The notes beneath the pieces were generated by a model. It searched no databases. It was not told the DNA's origin and saw only the letters and a list, made by a program, of their open reading frames with translations. Shown piece after piece: positions 32,401 to 44,049 of a stretch of DNA of 64,000 bases. Each line of letters starts with the position of its first letter. The first letter of the stretch is position 1. The stretch comes from Pelomyxa schiedti (lineage: Eukaryota; Evosea; Pelobiontida; Pelomyxidae), in NCBI GenBank assembly GCA_020536535.1, contig JAHLWZ010000799.1:22406-86405 (forward strand). Direction: 5' to 3'. A program made the translations under genes and the position numbers.

Positions 32401-33894
32401 TTTTATTGGCCACTGTGAGTTTTCTCATTGTTGAACCTGGAGATTCAATAAAAATCAAATCAGCCGCCTCTGAACCTGCCAAATTTTCGTATGTTCTAAT
32501 TCCTTTCCCACATATCACCAACCGAAAGTTAGAGCCGGCAGGGCAGTTCAGATTGTAACTGATGTGATAATGCACCTGCCTCGTTTCCCCCCTCTGTCTG
32601 GTCTATCATCTGGTCTATCATCTGGGCTTTCATTGGAATCGTCACACAGATCATCAAAGTAATTTTGCAAATTACTATATTATACCTATAACAAGAACAG
32701 AAAACGCGTCGAGCGACACCGTAGTCACACAAAAACACACCACAAAAAATCCCATCACTCCACAATGAAAACTCAGAGATTATCAGGTTCTAGTCTCCCC
32801 AGTTTTCTTGTGCTCCTTTTTAACTTTCAATTCCACTTAGAGTCACCACAACTTGAGAAGCGTTCTCATGCTCCCTCACATCACTCTAGTGATAGCGCTT
32901 CCAGTAAGGGGTCATCATCTAGGCATAAACCTGAAAGTTCAACAACCCCAGACCTCCACAACAGTGTTCCCATTACAACAAAGTCTGATACCAATACCAC
33001 ACATCAAGAGGAAAGCTCCACCCCATGCCCCGCTATTCCCACTGTCACTGCTGTATCAATTCCTTCCTTTTCTATATCGTCCACAGTCCCAGGAAGCGAC
33101 TCGGTGGTCTCAGTTTTTAGGCCACAAGTAACAACCATCAGGGCCAATGTAATAAGAATCATTCCCAGTGCGGAATCTGTTGTAGCCCAGCCTGTGCAGG
33201 CACCTGTTACTCCTTCACCAGTTGCGACATCTCCCACTGTGATAACACCAACAGCAGTCATCTCCCCAACTAACGTTTCTTCCACAAACTTTTTACTCCC
33301 TCCAGTACACCATAATTCCTCCACCAACGTAACAGTGGTCACACCAGTATCACTCACACCCACTGTTATTACACCAAAAAACATCATCACTCCAATGCAG
33401 TCACTATCTCCAGTAGTGGCTTCAAATTCACCTCCCATGGAAACACATGGCAATGACAGCACCACAATAGCAACAGCAGTCCGGGCCCAACCAATAATTC
33501 CTATTCAACAGCAGCAACCCCTCATGCAAGTGATTGCAAGTCGCGTAATTCAAGCAGTGGAGTCAGAAGAAGGAGCACACTCTGGCTACTCTTCTTCCGC
33601 ATCCTCCAGCTCAGCATCATACCACTCATATGACGGCTCTTCTGACTCCTCATTCTCTGACGGCAGCGTTGTCTACCAGGCACCTGTCATCAGAGTTTCC
33701 ACCAAGATAGTGAGTGCTGCCGGTCCCGATACACCTTCACCACAGGTACTATTATTACTTTACATGGTTTTAATTATTAACAAATTATGTTGTACTGATA
33801 TTCTTACACCCAAACATAGGTACCGGAGGAAGAAGCCAGTTCTCCTCCTCCAGACTTTGACCTTAGTGACTTGGAACCGCACCTGGGTTCATAA
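23476..33894 (+). CDS. Giant helical-repeat-like protein with low-complexity N- and C-termini
   Basis: One gene seems to cover about 10.4 kb with several dozen short introns. The ATG at 23476 opens a GC-rich exon encoding a short helix (MMKKLHEAVARSVALATV) and then Ser/Ala/Gly/Thr runs. From about 24110 to 32570, exons alternate hydrophobic and charged helices such as CLRVVLQWIPKYQQWVLEGM, SSMLLLCTLLSHFP, SAMQKIIIRHPKERTFIIG, KAVNLIAIMLGLP and KLATALSTKSKFQGTAAALE. This is the texture of an alpha-solenoid (HEAT-like) protein of roughly 2,000 or more residues. From 32,830 the sequence is Ser/Thr/Pro-rich (about 320 residues), ending in an acidic DFDLSDLEPHLGS and a TAA at 33892-33894. The length and the block near 26,900 recall Furry/Mor2-type scaffolds, but I cannot confirm that. 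The range could hide two genes; I saw no convincing internal stop-plus-start. Confidence 0.55.
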
Positions 33895-34115
33895 CAACCA
33901 AACAACCAATAGGCCGCTTCTTTGTATATCATACATAACAACTTTGGAGAGTTTTTGTAAAACAAAACTTTTTTCGATTTTTGCTTTTTTGGCATTTTTT
34001 GTTTTTGGCATGATGACAGATTGCCTTTCCGATTGTCAAGATTTGCCGGTTGTTGCGGAAGAGGTTAGGCAGATCTCAGGGTGCCAGTTCCGTAAATAAA
34101 AAAAGGGTCAGTGTG
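33895..34115. other. Intergenic region
   Basis: About 220 bp between the giant gene and the F-box-like gene. A T-rich stretch lies at 33960-34010. No further gene is seen. Confidence 0.6.
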
Positions 34116-35456
34116 ATGGCAGATCAGCATACCCAAGAAGAAGCACAGCATGATGCACCCAGAAAACAGCCCATTAGTGACTTGAGCTTTTCGAATTTCC
34201 TCAAGGAGTTCATGGAACGATACCCTCCTGTCCGTGTGTTTCCGCATGGATCTCTCAGTACTGAGGAAGCAGATACGCTTTCAGAGACTGCATCTTTGCC
34301 TCCTTGTCCAACATTAGTTCCCAGCGTAAGATACACAAGAGGTTTGTACTTCCGCCAAGTAATTAACATGTTTGTTACAGGTGTGGTTCCGAGTGGCGAC
34401 GTACTTGGTAATCGATCCACTTGATTTGATAAAGCTGGGGCAGTGTTGCCATTTTCTGCGGATGGTTCGAAACTTGTTCCCTTGGCAAACGTAAACTAAC
34501 AGTGACTGCTAGATGTCAAATATTCTCTGGAACAGATTGTTTGCCTCTTTGTATCCGCCCTATGAGGTTTGTGCAGCGCAAGCCGCAGTGAAAAATAAGC
34601 CAGTGTGCTAACTTGGAGAAGGTCGAAATGAGCTCTCAGGTATCTGCTATGCGTGCGATGTGGTCCCAACAATCTGGAAAGTGCTGTTTGTGCAGGCATG
34701 AAATGTGGGTGATTGTACAGCACCAAATTTACACGGTAATCCCTCCCGAAGTCAATATTTCTTTGGTTTTCACTCGTTTATCAGTGCCGTGACTGTTTCT
34801 GTAAATTGTGGATGACGCGGTATGGACCTCTGTACTTGAACAAAAATCTCACACCCAGCTCAAATCTCAGTGGACAATGTTCAGAGGAGTTTGCATTTAC
34901 CAGCAAGCAGATACCCACATTGAAGCGCACCGTTCCAATGGTGGAGTGTCTCGGAGCAACACTGTTTTTACGGGGAGGTGTGTCAACTGAGTGTCCAATA
35001 AACAACTGAAACTGAATGACCCCATTCCTAGTTGCACACCAGTATGCTCTGAAAACTATTGGACAAGAAGGGATCACCAAAAGATTGGAATACCGCAAGA
35101 CCAAGAGGATGAAGCAGCCCCTTCATGTGGAAATCAAGGACACCTGGGCACTTGTGATGGCACTCAATCCTGCAAAACCACTCTTCAAGAGCGTACGATG
35201 CGTCCCGGCCAAGGAATTATCCGCCGAAGCATCGCCTGCAGAATGCGCAGAGAAGAAGGTGCTCCCGGCCAAGAGGAAAGGAGCGTGCGCCGCACATCTC
35301 AAAGCAGAAAATGGCACACCGCCGCCGCCCACGCATAAGCGCCCACGCATCATACGGGGGTACCGATACGTCGACCCCATATCGGCACAACCACCTCCCC
35401 CCATCTCCCTTGCAGACGGCACCTTCTCGCCAGAGCATAGTTCCTGTTTGTTATAA
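34116..35456 (+). CDS. Possible F-box protein with a basic, Pro-rich tail
   Basis: The ATG at 34116 gives MADQHTQEEAQHDAPRKQ, a polar leader, then a helix SFSNFLKEFMERYPPVRVFP. After a short intron the exon near 34380-34480 reads VWFRVATYLVIDPLDLIKLG followed by QCCHFLRMVR. This has the spacing of an F-box (W/L..i..yL...DL.kl..cc..lr), the SKP1-binding motif of SCF ubiquitin ligases. Later exons (about 34,806-34,980 and 35,016-35,456) give a mixed region and a basic, Pro-rich tail with Lys-Arg clusters (KAENG, PTHKRPRIIRG) ending at a TAA at 35454-35456. No substrate-binding repeats are seen. The F-box call rests on one motif and could be wrong. Confidence 0.45.
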
Positions 35457-35579
35457 ACCAACTTTCGAATGGCGGTGTGATCGAAAAACTTTCTTGGCAG
35501 AAGAATGCCCCGAATAGCCCATAATTTATGTAGAAGGAGAGGCGGGGGATTTTCGAGGTCTGGGCGGAGGAGGTCCTTC

Positions 35580-35770
35580 ATACCTTCTCGGCCTTTTGGC
35601 TAAGATCAAGTGTAGTATCTGTTCTTTTCAGCTTAATATCTGAAAGCTGCCCATTGGGTAGCATCGATATTAAACTTATTTTTCGTGGGGTCGTTGGGGG
35701 TGCCTGGTTGGTGGTGGGGCTTGCTCCGCCGCCAACTTGGGCTCCCTCCTGATTGCCCAGGCACTGCACT
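35580..35770 (+). ncRNA. U2: U2 spliceosomal snRNA
   Basis: The 5' half is almost identical to U2 from other eukaryotes: CTTCTCGGCCTTTTGGCTAA, then GATCAAGTGTAGTATCTGTTC, where GTAGTA pairs with intron branch points, then the stem IIa/IIb region with TAATATCTG. A Sm-like site (ATTTTTCG) sits near 35676-35683. A hairpin with the conserved GGGGCTTGCTCC loop region (about 35716-35730) follows. An outer stem, GTGCCTGG (35700-35707) with CCAGGCAC (35757-35764), closes the 3' part. The 5' end is set by alignment to other U2 genes; the 3' end is approximate. The gene lies between two protein genes and presumably has its own promoter upstream. Confidence 0.95.
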
Positions 35771-35890
35771 GCCGCCTCGTGTGGTCAGCCCCACTCCCAA
35801 TTCAAGCAATACAAATCATTTCAGTTACAGAGAGGACTACTCACCAACCAGTGTTATACGCAGGGGTGGATTTCTTTTTTGTACAGAAAC

Positions 35891-37027
35891 CTAGAAGGCT
35901 CTTGGAACGAATTTCACGGCTACTGAAGTTCCAGCCGAATCGTACACAACGAGTTCGTGATGTGGGGGGCAAGCTACCCTCAGTTCAGAGAGTGTGTGGG
36001 CAGAAGGTTCGTGTGGGAAGGCCAACATCACCCTGTTGACTGCATTGCGGCAGTTCTTGGTCAGATAGTCACTGATTCTCTTTGTGGAGAGCAAAGGTTC
36101 TGCGTAGTTCATGAAGAGTAGGGTCTGTGGTGTGCAAGGGCAGTCGGTGATCGGCTTCCTCTGCACAGTAACTCGCGAGGGTGGAAAGAAGTGCCTTGGG
36201 AACCTCAGGAAGCCTTCATCCGTGTCAATAATGAAGAACCGCAGGCTGTCTAGAACTGCCCGCGAGTGAGCCGTAGTGATGGCCGAAAAAATAAGTGTGG
36301 TGAGGCACCCTCTCGCATCAGAGATGTACACTGTGTTGGTCATTCCCGGAACTACCATTGAGGCAAAAGTGCGGGCCCGGATATTCAGGCTCGAGAAGCT
36401 GAGAGACTTGTCCTGCAGAGCCCATGTTTCGCAGTACTTTTCGTTTGCATCGGTCCACCTGCTCAGCAGTGGTTCTCTCAATGCTGGATTCTCCGCACGG
36501 GGGATCAACACGGGAGAAGGCGGTAATTTGGAACTCTCGTGTACCTAGTGTATAATTAGAATGATGCCAATGTGTAACTTGTTACGAAAAAATGTTTATC
36601 CGTGCTGAGTAGATTAGACAGTCAAGGCATACCAGTCGTGTATAAAGAACAATGAGAGCCAATTCAAGACCGTACATGTCAGAGACATGCTCCCACTGAG
36701 ATAGCTTCACAGCAACGTCCTCAACAGAGTCATGGCTGTGACTCTTTGCTTTCTTGTTGCCCATACACTTTTCGCACTGCATGGGCACATTCATTCACCG
36801 CATTTAATGAGGGAATTTTACGCTTCATTACATTCATATGACAATGTAATGGTCATATAGTACTAGAAAGTGTACCATCCACGTACTTTGTGTTGCAGAT
36901 ACAAATTGGCCAGTGCAATTGCAGTGCGTGCTAATGACGTGCCATTTGTAGTTGCTTCGGTCAACTTGGCTCTCGGCACACCGCGCCTCGAGCACAACTC
37001 CGAAAATAGGTCGATGTAGTGCCCCAT
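35891..37027 (-). CDS. Unrecognised conserved-looking protein
   Basis: Three exons on the minus strand read cleanly. MGHYIDLFSELCSRRGVPRA and TSLARTAIALANLYLQHK lie at 37027-36890; a middle exon near 36785-36640 has CEKCMGNKKAK and EHVSDMYGLELALIVLYTR; a long last exon, from about 36540 to a TAA at 35891, gives about 205 residues. The last exon includes TDANEKYCETWALQDKSLSF and MVVPGMTNTVYISDARGC. I cannot name the family. The CxxC pair hints at a metal site, but only one pair is visible. The start at 37027 is the first good ATG; a short upstream exon (MAAVAVVRRFLPK near 37120) is possible. Only 183 bp separate it from the divergent pentapeptide gene. Confidence 0.5.
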
Positions 37028-37210
37028 TGTGGGAGGAACCTTAGGGGTGTGACTTCGAGTTGTTCTCACATCTACTAACCCTTGGGCAAGAACCTACGCA
37101 CCACAGCCACTGCCGCCATTTCCAATCACAACTGCCGTGAGGTTTCGTAAACGCTTCGTTTTTCAACAACAACGAAACTTCAGGTCTTCGAGACATCAAA
37201 AAAATCCGAG

Positions 37211-40200
37211 ATGGCCTCGATGGCTGAACAGGTGGAACTGCTCAGGTCCTTCACGTCGTCACTGAGTGAGAGGCTCTCAGTGCTCGAGCACGCGGTGTCG
37301 ATGCTCACGCACGTCGCCGTCTCGCCTGAAACACTGTCGCCGCTCGAGCCCCGGTTGTGCGCCCTTGAATCTGCCTTGATCTCGAGACCGCCTTTGTTCG
37401 CGCTCAAGGATCTCAGAGGATTCGACTTTGCCAAGTACTGTGCCTGGCCAACGGACGAGGCGAAGACACAGGGGTGTTTTGAGGCGGCGGAGCCGGGGTT
37501 CGGCCTGCCGGGATTATGGGTGCCAGGCCGCGATCTGTCGGGCTGCAATTTGTCGGGAGGCAACTTGCCAGGGTCTTGCTTCAATGGCTGCGTCATGAGA
37601 AATTCGAACTTGAGCAGGTGCAACTTGGGCGCAAGTTGCTCAATGAGCCACGCCGACCTGTGCGAGGCCAAGTTCTGTTCCTCTGAATTATTCGGAACGA
37701 ATCTGCAGTATTCCGTGCTGAGCAGAGCCGATTTTAGTGATGCGGAATTCAGAGATGCTTTTCTGACTGGGGCTGAGTTGGAGGGTGCTTGCTTTCAGCG
37801 GTGCAAAATTTCCGGGGTTGGAATTGGGGGATATAACCTCCCTGGCCTGAGTGGGGCAAAGAAAGTGCTCGATGGAATTGATTTCAGCTGGTCCAGATGG
37901 ACAAACGTGGTGATCAAATCTGTGGAATTCTCCAACTGTCAGTTTGATCACGCTGTTATTTCGAATTGCCAATTTCTGGAATGTGTGTTTTCCAAGACCT
38001 GCACATTTCAAATGACTGTGTTTGATGGAAGTTCTTCTGCACTGAAGTGTCTATTTAGTGAGACTACGTTTGATCAGACTTGCTTTTCCGGCCCCAGCTT
38101 GTCTATTCTCGTGCACCTGGAGAAATCTACTTTTGACTACTGTCAATTCAAAACCTGTTCAATCAATAATGCATCTATGGCTGGTTCTCGGCTGTGTGGT
38201 TCGGAATTTCGGGACACAAAGCTTACCAAAGTGATTCTTGCGGGTTCTGATGCCTCACAAGCTGCCTTTCTGAATTGTCACTTTGAGGATGTGGAATTTA
38301 AGGAGGTTTCTTTGCGTGGTACAGATTGCAGTAGCTCTACTTTTGTGAGGTGTCCGCTTGGTGATGCCTACATAGCCAATACAAATTTCTCTAATTCTCG
38401 TGTTGACCTCTCAACGGAACTCCCCTTTATCCTGACTGTTACATCTGCTGATGTTTTTGCGAGAGACATCTACACCACAGGTGTGTTGCTTGTTGAGTTG
38501 GAAAAACTTTCACTGTTGAATAGTGTGGCATGTTCCTTCCAGGGAAATTTGTGTGTAATCAAGGCAAAAGTTGAAGGTCAACGCTTTTATACAACAGTGG
38601 CTACAGGTTACGGCTTCTCCGATAGCAGTACAAGAGCAGTGGAATTTGTTTGCGCAGTTGTGACAAAGGACCTCTTAATTGAATGTGTGGAGAGTACATT
38701 AGACCCGCAGAGTATTCGATTGACTGGCACACAGCTTAATAAAAGCACAATTTCCATTCCGTATCCCACTGTCAAAACCCTGACGGGAATTAATACTTCC
38801 AGAAACCCCAGAATCACTTCATTGCCACATGAAGTGCCACGTAGGTTACTAGTGGTAAATCAGGCTCTTTCTTCTCGGCATGTACAGCTTCATCAATTTG
38901 TACTGTGGCTGCAGATCATAATTTCCCAAGTAATACCAATGTTCGTTGACCACTTCCCAGTGGAGCAAAAACTCCAATACTTCACTTGTCTCCTAAGTGC
39001 TGCTCCCGTTCTGCGCTTTACTATTGGCAATTCTATGTTGAGAGAATTTGGATACAAAGTCACCCTTACACGTATACTCTCGTGTCCTTTTGAAGAAAGG
39101 GTTTTCGAGTGGTTTCTGAACAAGTTTTTGTTGGAATTTGGTGCATCTTGCTGGCCGGAGATAGATGAACTCTTGTTTTATGTGTCTAAGCTGGTGTGCC
39201 CTGCTGCTTTCAGTATGGTGTGGCAGAAGACACCTCAAAACACAAAGTTCTTCTCAAATTTGAGGATTTCAACTTTGGTTGCTGCCTATCAGGTGTGAGG
39301 TGCACCTTTGGAGGTTTCCTTTTGTGAAGAACCTCACCCTCCCAAGGTAGCAACACTCGAGATTATGAAAGATTATACTCCACAACTTGTCATGAGAGAT
39401 TATCCACCTGATGTCAATCGATATTTCACGGCCCTAGAAAATGCTTCCCTAAACGAGATTGTACCCCCTTCACAGAGCTTACCTTTCCTAAAACAGTCTT
39501 ATGGTGTACACCTTCTTTCGGATACCTGGCTCTTCATGTGCTGCAGAAGTGGCAACTCCACTCTTCTGGGATTTATCTTGGATGAACTGACACCTGAATC
39601 AATACCTCTTCTTGCCCATACCGCATGCCACTCCGGTTTGCTCTTTCTACTATGGTTTTTTGTGTATTTAAACACTAATACAGGTAATATTGGCATTCTC
39701 AAAACTGTTGTGAATAGACTATCTTTGAGAGAAGCAGATTTCTTTTCTGGAGTAAACGAAAATTCAGATTTCCGTTCACAACCTCCAGAACTGCCATCTG
39801 ATCCGGTGTTAATGTACCCGTCACTCGACTATCCACCACTTAGCACTGCGTGCAAACACCTCTCTTTACTAAAGTGGTTAATGAAGCACATCAACTTCAG
39901 CCGTAAAGCCATTTTATACTGCCTTGGCATTTGTTGTGCCAACACTGATAAAGAACCAGCACTTTGGATTGTCTCCACTTTTCGAATTAGCAGTGAAGAC
40001 CTCGCAATGTGGGTTCAGTGGGCAAATATCAACCCTATCTTACAATGGCGGGTATGGCTTGCTTCTATTGCACCCGAAACTTTGCCCTCAAGAAATGGTA
40101 TCCAAAATAGTTTCTGTCTCTCTTATATTCTAGTTCTAACTTCCGGACCAGTCAAATTGATTCTATTGCTCTGGGGAGCAGGGGGTGGAGGAGCTGGAAG

Positions 40201-41239
40201 TTACTCCAAGGGTGGACTTGGTGGATATGTTGGAGGAGTTGTGGGATGCACAAATATGATCATTACTGTGGGCGAGGGCGGAGGAGGTGCGTTTACTGAC
40301 TACCACTCCCGGCGAATGAACATCGGTGGTTTGCAGAAATACGAAGGGCCTTGGACTGGCGGGAAGGGAGGAGCCAGTGGATTTTCCGAATCCAACTCTG
40401 GAAGACAGCCGCAAACCATCGGGAAACCTGGAACAAGCGCTGGCGGAGGTTGCGGAGGCTTCCTGTTTGATGCAGCAGGAGGAGGACCAATGTGCGGCGC
40501 CGGCGGCGGAGGTGCTTCCTTCGCCGTGGATTCCAGCACCGGAATTCTGCTGGCCTGCGCGGGCGGCGGCGGGGGCTCTGGAAGTGGCTGCCCAAGTTTC
40601 GATGGGGCTGCCTGTGGGGGTGGCGGGGGTGGCTGTGATGGCCCTTCTGAACTGGGGAGCGGCGGAGCGGGATGCTACATGATGGAGGATGATGATTACA
40701 ACAGGATCAGCAGTAACAGGCACTCTTGTTGTGTTGGATTGCACGGGAATGGAAGCGGGGGTTGTTGCAACTACTGTGAGAGCGAGGATTCTGCCCGGGA
40801 TCACTGCGGATATGACGGAACCAGTGGTTTGCCAACAATGAACGAGTCTCGTGGCTCGGGAGGCGGGGGTGGACGTGGCTATGCTGGGGGGTTTATTCGC
40901 GGAACTTGTGTTACTACTAGTACCTCAACCACTCAATGTACTTTGGAAACAAATGAAGGGTACACTGAAGTAACCATTCTGCCATTGAAAAAGAAGGCGG
41001 CGTTTTGCACACCACCAAGGGCTGATTCGAGAATGGACTATGACGTTTTGTGTGTGGCAGACAGCAGGCCACAACCGGCACATGGTGAGAAGATAAATAT
41101 GTTTCATTCTGGGGATGATGGGTGTGCAGTGCTAATTAGCATTCTGTCTGGTAAAGTACTTGCCATTGTGAATTCTCCCGGGACATACACTTACAACATA
41201 GAACAGGAATATGTCAAAGAAATACAACAGTTTTCATAG
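37211..41239 (+). CDS. Pentapeptide-repeat-like / glycine-rich domain fusion protein
   Basis: Two long reading frames (37211-39298 and 39308-41239) join in phase across a 53-nt intron at 39295-39347. The result is about 1,300 residues with only one or two introns, unlike neighbouring genes. The order is: an N-terminal coiled coil (residues about 1-60); then pentapeptide-like repeats of the A(D/N)LxG type at about residues 105-400 (RDLSGCNLSGGNLPG, SRADFSDAEFRDAFL), a right-handed quadrilateral beta-helix fold; a mixed alpha/beta stretch; a helical region (about 38,880-39,300 and onward); and a glycine-rich domain at about 40,160-40,890 opening with GPVKLILLLWGAGGGG. That opening matches the strand-plus-Gly pattern of ALK-type glycine-rich or phage tail-like domains. 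A probable 36-nt in-frame intron at about 40097-40132 precedes it. No signal peptide is seen. Function is unknown; a binding or scaffold role is inference. Confidence 0.7.
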
Positions 41240-41304
41240 TTTTGAAAAGGAAGTTTTTTTTTCAAAAAAAAATTTACTTTGGTTACTGATATGACAAATT
41301 TTCT

Positions 41305-42113
41305 TCAACACTTCTCCAAGAACAGTGTGTAGTAGTCCTCGAATTTAGCACCGTTTTGAACAGCGTTGTTCCAGAGTTCTTCCAGGTCCAAGGTCATTAA
41401 ACTAGAAAACAATAAGCAAGCCACTATGGCACAATCACAAAACAACCTTCCAGTCTTCATAAACTGAAGCTTCCAAGACAATCCTAGTGCCAAGAAGTAC
41501 CGGTGTTTCAATTCTTCATTCTCTGCTTGCTGTAGGGGTGGGAGAAATATCAGTGTCAAATACTTTAGGAGGAAAATTTGATTTCAACACTAAGAATATT
41601 TGTTTGGAATTAAACACATACCAAGACTGCCATTTGCTCTTTCAAAGCAGAAACCTGCAAAAAAACAATTTAGTTCCAATTGTTTGGGGGCAGAATAACA
41701 ATTTAGAATTACAAAAAAAAAAATTATGATAGAGATAGAACTACCTCGGCGTTGCTAGTTGAAGTGGAGGATGATGAAGTGGACTCAGCGCTCGCGTGGG
41801 ACGGCGAGGACGGTGGCGGCGGGGTGAAGGTCATCGGTGTGCTGATGGACGCCCGCAGGGGCCCCGTCATGTCGAGCGAGGCGGGGGACGACTTGATGTC
41901 CGCGGACCACGCCTTGAGGCCGCCCTCGAAGGCGTCGGACAGGGCGGCGGTGACGGGCTCGCCGCGGAGCCAGCGGCGCAGGTGGCGCTCCGCGTCGCTG
42001 CGCTTGTCCTCGGGGATGGAGGGGCAGTAGCGCTGGATGAACTCGCCGTGGGTGTGGGAGCCGAACCACCCCGTCTTGATCAGCTGCATCCTGTTGAATG
42101 GTACAGTGGACAT
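41305..42113 (-). CDS. Small coiled-coil protein, unrecognised
   Basis: Exon 1 (42113 to about 41745) encodes MSTVPFNRMQLIKTGWFGSH, then FIQRYCPSIPEDKRSDAERH with an Arg-rich helix, then a Ser/Thr/Pro linker. Later short exons give VSALKEQMAVL and QAENEELKHRYFLALGLSWK, a leucine-zipper-like coiled coil, and a last exon with DLEELWNNAVQNGAKFEDYY ending at a TGA at 41307-41305. About 190 residues after splicing. I cannot name the family. It converges on the pentapeptide gene (stop 41239) with 65 bp between, and diverges from the NYN gene. Confidence 0.6.
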
Positions 42114-42358
42114 GGCGCTGGTTTGTTGTTTTTGTTGTTGATTTGATTGCGTGTTTGAGCGCGGGCTTGGTGCCTTTCAAGAAAGGTTGTTGTTTTTTCA
42201 ATTTTTTTTCTCGGAGCTCTGCGGTGCACAGAGGTTCACTCTCACAAGCTCTGCATGCTAACTCTTTCTCGGGAATCCTCTGGGATGTTCCAAGTGGCTT
42301 CACGCCTGGTGCTGAAACTTCTCGAGATCTGCAGCTGAGGCAAAAAAGCACTCGGCCG

Positions 42359-44049
42359 ATGGATGGCGAGACACAGGAGCCGCAGCCCAAACGACCGCGG
42401 GTTGCGTACGCTGCCACGGGGGACCAGAACCAGATACATGCAAGTGGCACCGCAGTGACCTCGTCTTCGTCTTATTTCTCGTCCGCGGCGCCCCTTGGTG
42501 GTGTTGCGGCGACGGCGGCGCGTGGGGCTGCGCCCGCGGACGTGGACGAAGAGGGGCAGGGGCGGCAGGACGGCGCGGACCCAGAGTCAGCCGTGATTGT
42601 GCTTGACGACGACGACGACGACGACGAAGAAGACGAGGGCTCGGGGTCGGAGGACGAGGAGACCGACACGGGGCGAGATGGGGACCACGGGGACGACGGC
42701 GACGACGAGGGCGACGCGGCCTCGGACGCGCACGCACCGCGCCGGCACCCAGACCAACCACAGCGGCGGCAGCGCCCGCCGGAACCGGAAACGAGGGACA
42801 GGCGCCGAAGCGCCCGGGAGCACGCGAGGGAGTGGGGGCGAGGCCGGGAGGAGCGAGACCGCAAGAGGCCGAGGGAGGCATCCAGGGGAGGAAGGAGAGG
42901 GGCCAAAGGGGGGGGCAAGGGGCGCAAGAGCGGCGGGAAAAAGGGGATCAAATACACGGGGGGCGCTGGCCCTGCAGCCGCAGCCGCCGCCGCCGCAAGG
43001 GTTCCGCGCAAGGTAGAGCGCCAGCAACGTCGCCGGCGCGAGCGCTGGAGGGTCAGAGAGGAGAGGATCAACAGAGATAGAGAGGCAATGCGGAACAACG
43101 TGAAGGACGAGAAAGGTCTTAGAGGTGCACAGAAGGACTTGCCAGTGTGCCAGGGCATTTCTGAGTCGCACAGACGACTGGTTCCTCACCTTGGATGTGT
43201 GACACCTCTTCCAGAACCGCTACCTGCAGAGATTTACTCAAAGGTGCTTGAAGAAGTGTGCAAAACTATGGCGGGTACCAAGTTTGTCCCAGGCGGCAAT
43301 GTGCATGAAACTGAGGATAATAGTCCAGTTCGCAAGCCCATTACCAAGCAAGCTCCCCAAGATTGGGACGGAAAACGCCCTAAATGGAACCCATCCTGTG
43401 ACAATTCAACTCGATTCCCTGTGTACTTGGAGAAACTTATGGGCATTACTAAGAAGGAGCTGATGGAAGAAATACAAGACAGTGAAAGCACGGAGCTGCT
43501 GCGGCAAATACATCACCTGTGCATCCCCGGCATGGTACCTCTGCCAAAATTGGCTAGAATTCAACGCGTTGTGTTGTGGGATGTTGACAACCTCACTGGC
43601 GTGTTACCCTGCTTGGACTTTAATTGCGACCCCAACAGTCTTCTTGTCTTGGGATTCGGTACCATCTCGTCCATTGGAAATGTTCCTGATCCTGCAATTG
43701 CACTTGAAATGATGGGCAACAGAAGACTAGCTTTTGTGATGTCTGTACTCATCTCACACAACTATAACTAAAAGTACAACACAGTTGCGAATATGGCCAG
43801 GATGGCGTCGACTTTGTGATGATCAACACAAGTTCGCTACTTCATGAAATGCTTCCACAAGACGTGACAATAACATTCCTTTCCTGCGATAACGACTTTG
43901 ACACAATCTTGCACAGGTTTCCTGGGAGACAGGTGCGTATTGCACAAATGGAAATAAAAACACTAATGTGTGCCCAAGGTAGAACGCTGCTTTCTCAGAA
44001 AGGATGGGACCCTGGGAACCAAACGACTGGTCTAAGCAGAGAGAAATAA
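42359..44049 (+). CDS. NYN/PIN-like domain protein, candidate ribonuclease
   Basis: The ATG at 42359 opens a GC-rich exon encoding an acidic D/E run (about 42,605-42,700), then long Arg/Lys/Gly-rich basic stretches (about 42,750-43,090) that look RNA- or nucleolus-targeting. Conserved sequence begins near 43,110. The block VVLWDVDNLTGVLP (about 43,567) has the DxDN start of NYN domains, and VTITFLSCDNDFDTIL (about 43,865-43,910) has the later acidic D-x-D pair. NYN domains are PIN-fold, metal-dependent RNases (MARF1 and Zc3h12a are relatives). Splicing between 43,770 and 43,800 must join GNRRLAFVM to DGVDFVMINTSSLL. The stop shown, at 44049, is the end of the simplest reading and overlaps the next gene's proposed start, so the last exon is uncertain. 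Confidence 0.6.

Noticed and set aside
34460-34475. GGTTCGAAACT, similar to a tRNA B box
   Set aside because: No A box at a fitting distance and no cloverleaf; it lies inside the F-box-like gene.
42472-43189. Long minus-strand frames opposite the NYN gene
   Set aside because: GC-rich shadows of the Arg/Asp repeat exon; low-complexity Ser/Pro/Arg with no motif.
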